NCBI GenBank assembly: GCA_021648365.1
Contig: JAKISY010000005.1
Coordinates: forward strand, 32,657 to 96,656
DNA: 64,000 nucleotides
Source of the DNA: Verrucomicrobiales bacterium
Lineage (GTDB): Bacteria; Verrucomicrobiota; Verrucomicrobiia; Verrucomicrobiales; DEV007
Direction: 5' to 3'
Part shown: positions 1 to 8,140 of the stretch, one piece after another
Numbering within the stretch: position 1 is the stretch's first letter
Layout: every line of letters starts with the position of its first letter
The notes under the pieces: generated by a model
Told to the model about the DNA's origin: nothing
What the model saw: only the letters and a program-made list of their open reading frames with translations
Databases searched by the model: none
Translations under genes and position numbers: made by a program

Positions 1-105
1 CAGTTCTGGCTGAGCATCGAGAAGATGGCGAACTTGTTCGTCGTCGAGTTCTCCGTCGATCCACTGAGTGATCTGAGTGAGTTTTTTTTCGTCTTCAGTT
101 TTCAT
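1..105 (-). CDS. Probable anti-sigma factor, N-terminal part (runs off the left edge)
   Basis: Only the first 35 codons are inside the window. They read as an acidic, cytoplasmic-looking start (MKTEDEKKLTQITQWIDGEL and onward) like the N-termini of anti-sigma proteins, which open with a short helix containing a WIDGEL-type motif. The ATG at 105 overlaps the TGA of the upstream sigma factor as ATGA, so the two are probably translationally coupled. Position directly after an ECF sigma factor is the main reason for the call. No membrane segment or zinc motif is visible yet because the gene is cut, so membrane-bound and soluble types cannot be told apart. Confidence 0.55.
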   Translation of the reverse strand, partial: MKTEDEKKLTQITQWIDGELDDEQVRHLLDAQPEL

Positions 106-794
106 GAGGGTCGGATGTTTTGTTCGGTGAAAATGGCCTGCAGTTTTTTGCGGGCATAAAAGAGGCGTGACATGACGGTGCCGATGCTGCAGTGATTGCG
201 TTCGGCGATTTCTTCATAGCGTAGTCCATCGACTTCTTTTAAGAGGATGACGGAGCGGTGCTCGGGTGAGAGTAGGGCGAGGGCGTCGCGGATGCTTTGT
301 TTGAGTTCGTTACCTTGAGCGTGTTGATCGGGGCGCGCCATGTCGCGTGGGGCGGTGGGTGCGCTGCGGTCGATCTGGCTGGACTGGATGTTGTCGTCGA
401 ATTCGGCTTTGATCACTCGGTTTTGTTTTTTTCTCAGCCAATCGTAGGTGACGTTGTGGGAGATGCGGTAGAGCCAAGTGTAAAAGTTGGAGCGTGCTTG
501 AAATTTGGGCAGCGCCTTCCATGCTTTGACGAAGGTGTCTTGCGCCAAATCCCAGGCGTCGGCTTCGTTGTGGATCATGTTCATGGTCATGGCGTATATT
601 CTTCCGCGATAGCGGGTCACCAGTTGATCGAAGGCTTGCATATCGCCTGCCTGCGATCGGCTTACGAGTATTTCATCGGCTGGTTCCACGTTTTCACTGT
701 TTTCAGGGTCGTTCAATGCGTCAGCACCGCTGGGTCTATCGACTTCGCTTTGCTGCTTACCTTGGTTGGACGCTGTGCTATCGTTTTTATTCAC
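102..794 (-). CDS. ECF-type RNA polymerase sigma factor (sigma-70 family)
   Basis: Alternative sigma factor that directs RNA polymerase to a stress or envelope regulon. Region 2 spans about residues 52-123, with the DLAQDTFVKAW core-binding helix (82-92) and the YTWLYRISHN segment. Region 4 spans about 165-220 and ends in the helix GTVMSRLFYARKKL that contacts the -35 element. There is no region 3, as expected for ECF factors. The 230 residues are slightly long because of a polar N-terminal extension of about 45 residues rich in N, S, E and D. The start is GTG at 794 with only a weak ribosome site. It lies 11 bases after the OmpA-domain gene and overlaps the downstream probable anti-sigma gene by 4 bases, so the three form one transcript. 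Confidence 0.93.
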   Translation of the reverse strand: MNKNDSTASNQGKQQSEVDRPSGADALNDPENSENVEPADEILVSRSQAGDMQAFDQLVTRYRGRIYAMTMNMIHNEADAWDLAQDTFVKAWKALPKFQARSNFYTWLYRISHNVTYDWLRKKQNRVIKAEFDDNIQSSQIDRSAPTAPRDMARPDQHAQGNELKQSIRDALALLSPEHRSVILLKEVDGLRYEEIAERNHCSIGTVMSRLFYARKKLQAIFTEQNIRPS

Positions 795-805
795 CCAGCA
801 GAGGA

Positions 806-1885
806 TTATTTTTTTATGACGATCTCAACGCGGCGATTGAGGGCTTGGGCGTTGGGGTTTCCGTTAGGATTGACCAGTGGTCGGCTTTTGCCATAACCTA
901 CGGCTTGCATGTTGTTGCCGTCGATTTTCAGCACTTCGATTAGCCAATCGCGAACGGCTCCTGCGCGGCGTAGGCTGAGTTGGTAGTTGGCGTCTGCTCC
1001 GCCGATGGTATCGGTGTGCCCTTCGATGATGAATTTTGAGTTGGGGTTGGTCTGGATGATGAAGCCGAGTTTCATCATACTGAGGCGGGCTTCTTCGCGT
1101 AGTTCCCATTGATTGTAGCCGAAAAGCAGGTCGGTGGGCATGAGGATGGGTTTGGTGCCATCGGGGATGCCGCCGCCAGTTTTGCCCAGTAGTCCATCTA
1201 AGCTGCTGAAACCTCGGGTGATGTCGGATCCTCCATCGCTGCTGGAGACTCGTGCGGCGGCGCGGCGGAAAAACTCGTCGGTGTCTACGCCTTTGGTGAT
1301 GTCGTCCATGTTGAGCTCGAGCACGGGCTGCACGTTGGAGACGACAGGGCTGTCTTCGATCAGTTTTTCACGTAGATTCTGCAGGTCTTTGCTGATGAGA
1401 TTGGCGGCGGCGACATCGATTTGTTCTGCAGCTTCGACGAGTATTTTTTTTGGAGCGGCGGGTTGGATATTGGAAAAAATCTGGGTGCTATCGACTGCTG
1501 GGGTGAGTTTGATCTCTTTGTCGGGCAGTTGATCGAGGATGTCGAACTCATCGAGGGTGTCGTCGAGCAGGGGCATGGCTCCCTCCATTTTTTCTGGGGT
1601 GATGGGTTCGGGGGCTTGAGGTGGTTTGGGGAGAAAGTTTTCGAGGGTTTCCTGATCGATGATCAATTGTTCTTTCTGGCGATTCTGAAAAACGATCTCT
1701 TCTTTAAAACCGGGAGTCATTTGCGCCTGCCATTTGAGCAGACCGAGGGTGAAGTAGAGCACTAGGTGTAAAACGATGGAGATGACAATCGCCAACAAGA
1801 TCCACCAGCCTATATTGCGGGTGCTTTCGCTTTTGAAATTGGCGGCATGCCCAGTGGCGTTTTGCCATGAATAGTTCGACTGCAT
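806..1885 (-). CDS. Inner-membrane-anchored OmpA-domain protein
   Basis: A 359-residue protein with one N-terminal membrane segment (about 26-50), a long variable periplasmic linker rich in P, E and Q (50-240), and a C-terminal OmpA/MotB peptidoglycan-binding domain (about 250-359). Diagnostic parts of that domain are GHTD (289-292), LSLRRA and NRRVEI near the end. The uncleaved-looking N-terminal anchor and the acidic linker make it resemble a MotB or TonB-like bridge from the inner membrane to the cell wall more than a beta-barrel OmpA. It is the first gene of the sigma/anti-sigma transcript, so it may report or maintain envelope integrity. The 270 bases upstream hold its promoter region and nothing else I recognise. 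Confidence 0.85.
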   Translation of the reverse strand: MQSNYSWQNATGHAANFKSESTRNIGWWILLAIVISIVLHLVLYFTLGLLKWQAQMTPGFKEEIVFQNRQKEQLIIDQETLENFLPKPPQAPEPITPEKMEGAMPLLDDTLDEFDILDQLPDKEIKLTPAVDSTQIFSNIQPAAPKKILVEAAEQIDVAAANLISKDLQNLREKLIEDSPVVSNVQPVLELNMDDITKGVDTDEFFRRAAARVSSSDGGSDITRGFSSLDGLLGKTGGGIPDGTKPILMPTDLLFGYNQWELREEARLSMMKLGFIIQTNPNSKFIIEGHTDTIGGADANYQLSLRRAGAVRDWLIEVLKIDGNNMQAVGYGKSRPLVNPNGNPNAQALNRRVEIVIKK

Positions 1886-2156
1886 GTATGGTTCTGGTCT
1901 TGGTGGGACAGTATAGCAGAAAATAGAGGCTTTGGAATTAGAATACTGGATCTGAGTGGGTAGCGGGCTTAATACGGCTCAATAGCTTGATTGCCTTAGT
2001 TTTACCGCTAGGTTAATTTACGCTGGAAAATAGAGTGATGCTTCCCGTATAAATCAGGCCGAGCAAAATCTAGATAATGTCGCAAGTTTCAAAAAAGACA
2101 GAAGTTGAGGAATTCGAGGGTGTTTTTTTGAGGTTTGGAGTAAGAACGCGAGAATT

Positions 2157-3131
2157 GTGCCAACTGTAATGAAACGGCGAACTAAATATCTTATAGGCTT
2201 CGTGTTGCTTAGCTGTGCCGTATTTATTGTTCTGAACGTGCTTGCATATAATCATGCTCGATCAATGCTTTACTTCTCAACAGAGGTTGCGCGCACTGCG
2301 CGACCTGAAGAGCTTACCTTGGCTAAAAAGATTGAAGTTCTTTTCTCTGGAGTAACGATTCCGCGCCCAGTGGCATCGAAAACGCCAAAGAGCTATCATT
2401 TAGATTTTCAAGAGGGCTTGATTGATTGCGTTAATGGCATTCAACTTGGTTATTGGCATATTCCTTGCGAAGGCTCGAGCAATGTTGTTTTGATGTTTCA
2501 CTCCTATGGTGGTGAAAAGTCATCGCTGTTGCGTGAGGCTCTGGCCTTTCATGCTCTTGGATATTCAACAGTGCTCGTTGATTTTAGAGGCTCGGGGACT
2601 TCGTCGGAAAACTACACTACGATCGGATATCACGAAGCCAAGGATGTAGAAGGGGCGCTTCATTTTGTTAGGGCGTCATTTGCCTATAAGGAGCACTACT
2701 TGTTTGGGCAATCAATGGGGGGCGTGGCTATTCTGCGTGCCTTGTATTCAGAAAACATAAAGCCAGATGGTATTATTATAGAGGGGGTTTTTGATGAAAC
2801 TCTGCATACAGTAGAACATCGGTTCGAGGCTATGGGGGTTCCTTCGTTTCCAAGTGCGCAGTTGCTTATGTTTTGGAGCGGACTCCAATTTGGCTTCAGT
2901 CCTTTTTCACACAACCCAGTCGATTATGCTAGTGCTGTCCCTTGCTCTGCAGTTTTTTTACATGGAACCGAAGACAATCGAGCGCGTGTTGATGAAGCAC
3001 GGCTAGTGTTTGACACTGTAAAGACGAGCAAGAAATTTTATGAATTTGAAGGTCTTGGTCATCAAAGCTATGTGGAGCTTGATCCGCAGCGGTGGAAAAA
3101 GGCGGTGCAATGGCTGATGCAATCAGATTGA
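2157..3131 (+). CDS. Membrane-anchored alpha/beta hydrolase
   Basis: Serine hydrolase of the alpha/beta fold, probably tethered to the membrane and facing the periplasm through one N-terminal segment (about 11-30). The nucleophile elbow GQSMG has Ser186, the acid is probably Asp273 in HGTEDNR, and the base His302 in GLGHQS. The oxyanion-hole region is FHSYGGEKSS. Substrate cannot be predicted; the fold suits an esterase or a dipeptidyl-type hydrolase. The start is uncertain: GTG at 2157 or ATG at 2169 (four codons later), neither with a good ribosome site. The gene is more A+T-rich than its neighbours and faces the MntR gene tail to tail with an 11-base gap, so it may be a lone acquired gene. 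Confidence 0.85.
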   Translation: MPTVMKRRTKYLIGFVLLSCAVFIVLNVLAYNHARSMLYFSTEVARTARPEELTLAKKIEVLFSGVTIPRPVASKTPKSYHLDFQEGLIDCVNGIQLGYWHIPCEGSSNVVLMFHSYGGEKSSLLREALAFHALGYSTVLVDFRGSGTSSENYTTIGYHEAKDVEGALHFVRASFAYKEHYLFGQSMGGVAILRALYSENIKPDGIIIEGVFDETLHTVEHRFEAMGVPSFPSAQLLMFWSGLQFGFSPFSHNPVDYASAVPCSAVFLHGTEDNRARVDEARLVFDTVKTSKKFYEFEGLGHQSYVELDPQRWKKAVQWLMQSD

Positions 3132-3142
3132 GTGCAGTAACT

Positions 3143-3619
3143 TCAACTTTGCTCTTCGATGCGTTTTTGCAGGGCTTTTAGCAAGCTGGGGTTGGCGTCG
3201 AGTTCTTCGCAAAGGGCGCTGATGACTTCTAGGGTGGGGCGACTGATGTGGTGCTCCATGCCTTCGACGTCTTCATAGATGGTGGCTTCGTCTATTTCAA
3301 AATGGCGCAGCAGTCGGGTTAGTAGTTGATGGCGGCGGGTGATGGCTTCGCCGACTTTGCGTCCGCTGTCGGTGAGGGTGAGGCCGCGGTATTTTTCGTA
3401 AATGATGTAGCCTTCGCCATCCAAGCGCTGGATCATGTTGGTGACACTGGCTTGGGCAAGGCCGAGATTCTGGGCGATGTCCACCACGCGGGCGTAACCT
3501 TTGTCTTCGATCAGATTATAAATTTGCTCAAGGTAATCCTCGACCGCGCGAGTTTGATGGCGGTTCGACTTAGCCTGTGAGGGGCTCTTTTTTTTGCTGG
3601 TAGATTTAGATGCACTCAT
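3143..3619 (-). CDS. mntR: Manganese-responsive transcriptional repressor MntR (DtxR family)
   Basis: Metal-sensing repressor that shuts off the Mn uptake operon when the metal is plentiful. An N-terminal winged helix (about 25-83) is followed by a dimerisation and metal-binding domain, with no SH3-like third domain, as in short MntR proteins. All six metal ligands known from Bacillus subtilis MntR (D8, E11, H77, E99, E102, H103) are present here as D28, E31, H97, E119, E122 and H123, a constant offset of 20. The extra 20 residues are a Lys/Ser-rich N-terminal tail. It is divergent from the transporter operon, 95 bases apart, and the gap carries two palindromes that are candidate operators. 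Confidence 0.93.
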   Translation of the reverse strand: MSASKSTSKKKSPSQAKSNRHQTRAVEDYLEQIYNLIEDKGYARVVDIAQNLGLAQASVTNMIQRLDGEGYIIYEKYRGLTLTDSGRKVGEAITRRHQLLTRLLRHFEIDEATIYEDVEGMEHHISRPTLEVISALCEELDANPSLLKALQKRIEEQS

Positions 3620-3651
3620 GAAGTTCGGAGAGTTCTGTATTCTAGCGCATG

Positions 3652-3670
3652 TTTCAGCCTAGGGCTAAAA
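3652..3670. promoter_or_regulatory. Candidate MntR operator 1 (near-perfect palindrome)
   Basis: The sequence TTTCAGCCTAGGGCTAAAA is an inverted repeat with AGCC and GGCT arms around a central TAG and only one unpaired position outside them. It resembles DtxR/MntR-class boxes of the TTAG-CC/GG-CTAA type. It lies 33-51 bases upstream of the mntR start codon, in the divergent promoter shared with the uptake operon. Function is inferred from symmetry and context. Confidence 0.55.
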
Positions 3671-3691
3671 GAATTCTCTTGCACAAGTATA

Positions 3692-3705
3692 TTAGGCTAG
3701 GCTAA
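3692..3705. promoter_or_regulatory. Candidate MntR operator 2
   Basis: TTAGGCTAGGCTAA is a 14-base palindrome with one mismatched pair, 9 bases before the GTG start of the substrate-binding-protein gene. It matches the half-site TTAG-CTA also seen in operator 1, so a metal-loaded repressor could cover the promoter or ribosome site of the transport operon. Inferred from sequence only. Confidence 0.55.
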
Positions 3706-3714
3706 GATAGTTTT

Positions 3715-4695
3715 GTGAATATATCATTGCGAAGAATTTGGAGGTGTTGGGCGGCTGCGTCACGGGTGGCGATGGGGGTGCTCGCTGTTATGCTGTGGTC
3801 TTGCTCGCAGTCATCCGAACCAGGAACTGAGGGGAAAGCGGGTAGGTTGAAGGTGGTGGCGACGACGACGATGGTGGGGGATATGGTGCGGGCGGTGGCG
3901 GGTGATCGGGTTGAGTTGCAGACTTTGATGGGGCCGGGGGTGGATCCGCATCTTTATAAACCGACGGCGGATGATGTGACGCATTTGCGCAATGCGGATG
4001 TGATTTTTTATAGTGGACTGATGCTGGAGGGCAGGATGGCTGACTTGTTTGAGCGGATGGGGGAGGGTGGAAAGCGGGTGTTTGCGGTGACGGATGCCAT
4101 CAGTGACGGGGAAAAGCTCAAGCCGGCGGAATTAGCTGAGCATTGGGATCCGCATGTGTGGTTTGATCCTGTGGTGTGGAGTCAGTGCATCGCGGTGGTG
4201 GTGGAAGCGCTGACGGATGCTGATGCTGGAGGCGGTGAAATTTTTAAGCAAAACGGTGAAGCGGTGAAGGGCAGTTACTTGGCGGCGCATGAGTGGGCGT
4301 TGAAAAGGGTGGCGGAGTTGCCAAAGCAGAAGCGGGTATTGGTGACCAGTCATGATGCGTTTAATTATTTTGGTCGGGCTTATGGCTTTGAGGTGGTGGC
4401 GGTGCAGGGGATTTCTACGGTGAGCGAGGCGGGTTTGGCGGACATTGCCAAGATGGTGGATTTCATCAAACAGCGGGAGGTGAAGGCGATTTTTGTGGAG
4501 TCCAGTGTGTCGCGAGCGGCGATTGAGAGGATTAGCAAGGACTCTGGGGCGAAAATTGGAGGAGAGCTGTTTTCGGATGCGATGGGAGCTGAGGGGGAGC
4601 TGTTCGATGTGGGCGAGGGAGAGCAGGTGGATGTGGGCACTTATGAGGGGATGCTGAAGCGTAATGTTTTTTTGGTGGTGGAAGCTTTGAAGTAG
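3715..4695 (+). CDS. Metal ABC transporter substrate-binding lipoprotein (TroA/ZnuA/MntA type)
   Basis: Cluster A-I binding protein that captures Mn2+ or Zn2+ outside the inner membrane and hands it to the permeases encoded downstream. It has a lipoprotein signal with Cys30 (LWSC). The metal site is visible as His79 (VDPHLYKPT), His147 (DPHVWF), His213 (TSHDAF) and Asp288 (LFSDAMG). This His-His-His-Asp set is the TroA/ZnuA form; strict Mn-binding PsaA-type proteins have Glu at the third position, so zinc cannot be excluded. There is no His-rich loop. The start is GTG at 3715, just after the second palindrome. It is first in a four-gene operon repressed, presumably, by the divergent MntR. Confidence 0.9.
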   Translation: MNISLRRIWRCWAAASRVAMGVLAVMLWSCSQSSEPGTEGKAGRLKVVATTTMVGDMVRAVAGDRVELQTLMGPGVDPHLYKPTADDVTHLRNADVIFYSGLMLEGRMADLFERMGEGGKRVFAVTDAISDGEKLKPAELAEHWDPHVWFDPVVWSQCIAVVVEALTDADAGGGEIFKQNGEAVKGSYLAAHEWALKRVAELPKQKRVLVTSHDAFNYFGRAYGFEVVAVQGISTVSEAGLADIAKMVDFIKQREVKAIFVESSVSRAAIERISKDSGAKIGGELFSDAMGAEGELFDVGEGEQVDVGTYEGMLKRNVFLVVEALK

Positions 4696-4723
4696 GGGTC
4701 AGAAGTTAGAAGTTAGAATTAGT

Positions 4724-5509
4724 ATGAAGGAAGGGGAATTAGAATCAGTGCCGGCGTTGGAGACGCATGATTTGAGTGTGGCTTATCATAAGAAGCCGGT
4801 GCTTTATGGTGTGGATTTGACGATTCCTAAGGGGCAGTTGGTGGGCATTGTCGGGCCGAATGGGGCGGGGAAATCGACTTTGATCAAAGCGGTGATGGGT
4901 TTGTTGCCTTTGCGCAGTGGCTGGGTGGAGGTGTTTGGTCAGCCTTTCAAAAAGACTAAAACTCGGGTGGGCTATGTGCCACAGCGTGAATCGGTGGACT
5001 GGGATTTTCCGGTGAACGTGATGGATGTGGTGATGATGGGACGCTATGGCAAATTGGGTTTGTTCCGTCGTCCTAAGAAAAAAGACAGGGATATCGCACG
5101 TGAGTGTTTGGATAAAGTGAAGATGTTGCCTTTTGCTAATCGTCAGATTTCGAATCTAAGTGGAGGGCAGCAGCAGCGGGTATTTCTGGCACGAGCTTTG
5201 GCTCAGGAGAGCGATCTCTATCTGATGGATGAGCCTTTTGCAGGTGTGGATGCGGCGACGGAGGCGGCGATCATTGAGTTGCTCAAGGAGTTGAAGGAGC
5301 GCGGCAAAACGATCCTGGTGGTGCATCACGATTTGACGACGGCGCGTGAGTATTTTGATAGTATGGTGCTATTGAATATGCGAGTGGTGGCATTTGGACC
5401 GACGGAGCAGGTGTTCACGGTGGAGCAGTTGCAGAAAACTTACGGCGGGCGTTTGACTTTATTGAGTGATGTGGCGGGTGAGACGGAGCGCCAATTGTCT
5501 GGTGAATGA
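4724..5509 (+). CDS. Metal ABC transporter ATPase
   Basis: ATP-binding subunit that powers Mn/Zn import. Walker A GPNGAGKST is at 44-52, the signature LSGGQQQR at 145-152, Walker B LYLMDE around 165-170, and the H-loop in VVHHD near 202. Length (261) is typical for the TroB/MntB group. The 28-base gap to the preceding gene contains a short doubled word (AGAAGTTAGAAGTTAGAATT) but no terminator, so it belongs to the same transcript. Confidence 0.93.
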   Translation: MKEGELESVPALETHDLSVAYHKKPVLYGVDLTIPKGQLVGIVGPNGAGKSTLIKAVMGLLPLRSGWVEVFGQPFKKTKTRVGYVPQRESVDWDFPVNVMDVVMMGRYGKLGLFRRPKKKDRDIARECLDKVKMLPFANRQISNLSGGQQQRVFLARALAQESDLYLMDEPFAGVDAATEAAIIELLKELKERGKTILVVHHDLTTAREYFDSMVLLNMRVVAFGPTEQVFTVEQLQKTYGGRLTLLSDVAGETERQLSGE

Positions 5510-5517
5510 ATGGGGAG

Positions 5518-5625
5518 ATACGACAAAAATATTTAACCGCAGATGACGCAGATTTACGCAGATGTTGCTATGTTTTTTAAATTCAGAACACCGGACACGT
5601 TCTGGAAAAATGGTGTGTGGTGTGA
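5518..5625. repeat. Dispersed hairpin element, short copy (CGCAGAT type)
   Basis: Contains ACGACAAAAATATTTAACC followed by the word CGCAGAT three times (5538-5564, period 9-10), and ends with AAAAATGGTGTGTGGTGTGA, a degenerate inverse of the usual end. The left half is nearly identical to the copy at 59373-59620. It sits between the ATPase and the first permease gene inside the metal-transport operon, so it must be transcribed through. Confidence 0.75.
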
Positions 5626-5642
5626 GAGAAGGTGAAAAAATA

Positions 5643-7151
5643 ATGCACTCATCAGTTATACATAGCTATACAGCTTGGAGGAATAGCTCTTTGGCTAGCA
5701 TAGTTTTGTTAGCAGCACTGTTGTGGCTGGCTGGGGGAGAGGTGGCGCAAGCGGCGAGGATTGGGGATTTGGGGGAGGTTTCGGCTTGGCAACAGGCGTT
5801 GCGATTTTTTTCATTTAGAGATGCGGGGCTTCGTTTGGTTCTGGTGGGCTGTCTTTTGCTGGGTTTGAATTGTGGTTTGCTGGGTGGGTTTGTGGTGGTG
5901 AGGCGGATGGCGTTGGTGGGGGATACTTTATCGCATGCGGTGCTGCCAGGGATCGCGTTGGGTTTTTTGTGGAATATGGACAAGGACCCTGTGGCGATCA
6001 TGGTGGGGGCGACGGTGTTTGGTTTGTTCGGGGTGACGGTGGTGGGCTGGATCACGCGCACGACTTTATTAAAACAGGACGCTGCCTTGGGTCTAGTTTT
6101 GTCGTCTTTTTATGCTTTAGGTATTTGTCTGGTGACGATGATTCAACGACTGCCGACGGGGAACAAAAGTGGTATTGATAAGTTCATGTTTGGTCAAGCG
6201 GCGGCTTTGGGGGAGAATGATATTATTTTGATGTTGATCACTACGGTGGTCACGCTGGTGGTAGTGGTGGTGTGCTATCGCGGCTTGTTGGTTTTGAGTT
6301 TTGATCGTGAGTTTGGGCAGACGACAGGTTTGCCGATGCATGCGCTGCATCATGTGGTCATGCTGTTGACGGCGTTTGCTATTGTGGTGGCGATGCAGGC
6401 GGTGGGAGTGGTATTGGTTTCTTCGATGCTGATCATTCCAGCGGCGAGTGCCTATTTGTTAACGGACCGTTTGCATAGGCTGTTGATTTACGCAGCTGTG
6501 ATCGGGATGGGGACGGCGGTATTGGGTGCGTTCTTTTCTTTTTTGGGGAACAATCTGCCGACGGGACCGTTCATGGTGTTGGCTGGCACGGGGGTGTTTG
6601 TGATCTGTTTTTTGTTCAGTCCGCGTTACGGGTGGTGGACTCGTTTGTGGCGATTGCGTTCTAGGCGTTTGCGCACGGAGCGGGAGGACACGCTGAAGGC
6701 GATGTATCGAGTTTTAGAAAATCGTGAGTTTCATGGTGAAGGGGTATCTGCGGTGGATGTGGCTGAATATAGGAAGGATACGGTGGAGGAGATTCAGCGA
6801 CGGGTGCAGAATTTGGTGAAGACGGGACTGGCGACGGATTCCGAGGAGGGACAGATGATCCATTTCACGCCAAAGGGCTATCAACAGGCGTGCATGATTG
6901 TTCGTAATCACCGCTTGTGGGAGCTTTATTTGACTAATGTGGCGCGCTATGCTGCGGATCATGTGCACGAAGATGCTGAGTTAGTGGAGCATGTGTTAGG
7001 AGAGGATACGGTGAGGAGATTGGAGCGTCGTTTGAAATTTCCCAACAAAGATCCCCACGGCAAACCTATCCCGAGTGTCAGGGATATGTTGGGAATGACG
7101 CATGAGGAAGAGGGGGCAAAAATGGAAGGGGGTTACGGTTACCGACCATGA
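5643..7151 (+). CDS. Metal ABC permease with a C-terminal DtxR/MntR-like domain
   Basis: Membrane subunit of the Mn/Zn importer. Residues 1 to about 340 form the ABC-3 permease with around eight hydrophobic segments, starting with a signal-like stretch. From about residue 343 (position 6669) the protein changes into a cytoplasmic winged-helix plus metal-sensing-like domain, where HRLWELYLTN, HVHEDAELVEHVLG and KDPHGKPIP match the core of DtxR/MntR repressors. Such fusions may let metal level act directly on transport or DNA, but the role is inference. I chose ATG 5643 because it has an AGAAGGTG ribosome site. An upstream in-frame start at 5562 would begin inside the dispersed repeat and add unconvincing sequence. 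Overlaps the next permease gene as ATGA. Confidence 0.88.
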   Translation: MHSSVIHSYTAWRNSSLASIVLLAALLWLAGGEVAQAARIGDLGEVSAWQQALRFFSFRDAGLRLVLVGCLLLGLNCGLLGGFVVVRRMALVGDTLSHAVLPGIALGFLWNMDKDPVAIMVGATVFGLFGVTVVGWITRTTLLKQDAALGLVLSSFYALGICLVTMIQRLPTGNKSGIDKFMFGQAAALGENDIILMLITTVVTLVVVVVCYRGLLVLSFDREFGQTTGLPMHALHHVVMLLTAFAIVVAMQAVGVVLVSSMLIIPAASAYLLTDRLHRLLIYAAVIGMGTAVLGAFFSFLGNNLPTGPFMVLAGTGVFVICFLFSPRYGWWTRLWRLRSRRLRTEREDTLKAMYRVLENREFHGEGVSAVDVAEYRKDTVEEIQRRVQNLVKTGLATDSEEGQMIHFTPKGYQQACMIVRNHRLWELYLTNVARYAADHVHEDAELVEHVLGEDTVRRLERRLKFPNKDPHGKPIPSVRDMLGMTHEEEGAKMEGGYGYRP

Positions 7152-8140
7152 ATGATTTTATCCCAGCTTTTGATTGGACTCGGGTGGTGATTGATCCTTG
7201 GGCGGCTCAGTTTGAGTCTAGCTTTTGGATTGTGCTGATGGGCTTCCTGGCGACAGCGGCTTGTGGTCTGATAGGAAATTACCTGATTTTGCGGCGCATG
7301 GCGTTGGTGGGGGATGCGATCAGTCACAGTGTCTTGCCCGGCTTGGCGGTGGCGTTTTTGTTTTCTGGTAGTTTGCAGATTGGTGCTATGTTTGCTGGGG
7401 CGATCGTGGCGGGGGTGTTGACAACTTTATTGATCGAATTGATCCATACTAAGAGTCGTGTGAAAACGGATGCGGCGATTGGGATCACTTTTTGTAGTTT
7501 GTTTGCGATCGGGGTGATTCTGATCAATGTCTTTGCAGGCAAGATCCATCTCGATACGGAGTGTGTCTTGTATGGGGAAATATCTTATGTGCCTCTGGAG
7601 TCCTCAGTGAAGTGGTTAGGGGGAGCGATTGAGTTGGGGCCTCGTCCAGTGGTGACGATGGCACTGGTGTTCTTGGCGGTGATTGCATTGATCGTGGTGT
7701 TTTATAAGGAGTTATTGGTCTGTTCTTTTGATCCGACTTTGGCGGCGTCGCTGGGTTTTTCACCTAAGGTTTTCCACTATGGTTTGATGGTGGTGTTGTC
7801 GGTGGTGGTGGTATCGGCTTTTGAATCGGTGGGGGCGATTTTGGTGATCGCGATGTTGATCTTGCCGGGGGCGACGGCGCAGTTATTATCTCCACGATTG
7901 CCGGTGGTGATGGTTTTGTCAGTGCTCGCTGCTGCCCTGAGTTCACTTTTGGGGTACCATCTTGGGGTGTGGATGCGCTGTTCGATCGCTGGGGCGATGG
8001 TGGTGGCGGCAGCTGCTTTGTTTTTGTTGGTGTGGATCTTCAGTCCTGAGCAGGGTCTGCTGCAGAGATGGCGCCGCGCAAGGCGGGTTGATGATGGGGG
8101 AGAAAGTAGGATTGAGGAGAATAACGGTTATTCTTCATGA
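7148..8140 (+). CDS. Metal ABC transporter permease, second subunit
   Basis: ABC-3 family membrane protein of 330 residues with about eight hydrophobic segments. The conserved stretch RRMALVGDAISHSVLPGLAV is shared with the preceding permease (there RRMALVGDTLSHAVLPGIAL), showing the two are paralogues that would form a heterodimeric pore. The start overlaps the stop of the fused permease (ATGA), so the two should be made in equal amounts. It lacks the regulator-like tail. The last gene of the operon, it ends in a 6-base convergent overlap with the desaturase gene on the other strand. Confidence 0.92.
   Translation: MNDFIPAFDWTRVVIDPWAAQFESSFWIVLMGFLATAACGLIGNYLILRRMALVGDAISHSVLPGLAVAFLFSGSLQIGAMFAGAIVAGVLTTLLIELIHTKSRVKTDAAIGITFCSLFAIGVILINVFAGKIHLDTECVLYGEISYVPLESSVKWLGGAIELGPRPVVTMALVFLAVIALIVVFYKELLVCSFDPTLAASLGFSPKVFHYGLMVVLSVVVVSAFESVGAILVIAMLILPGATAQLLSPRLPVVMVLSVLAAALSSLLGYHLGVWMRCSIAGAMVVAAAALFLLVWIFSPEQGLLQRWRRARRVDDGGESRIEENNGYSS

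Noticed and set aside
297..896. Long plus-strand frame of 199 codons over the sigma factor gene
   Set aside because: It is the antisense shadow of a clear sigma factor and OmpA gene end; no domain and no ribosome site.
4696..4723. AGAAGTTAGAAGTTAGAATT as an operator between the binding-protein and ATPase genes
   Set aside because: It is a short direct repeat without symmetry inside an operon, with no promoter features; a slippage word is the simpler reading.
5562..5642. Upstream start of the fused permease at 5562
   Set aside because: These 27 codons fall in the dispersed element and give no family-like sequence; ATG 5643 has a ribosome site and a signal-like N-terminus.
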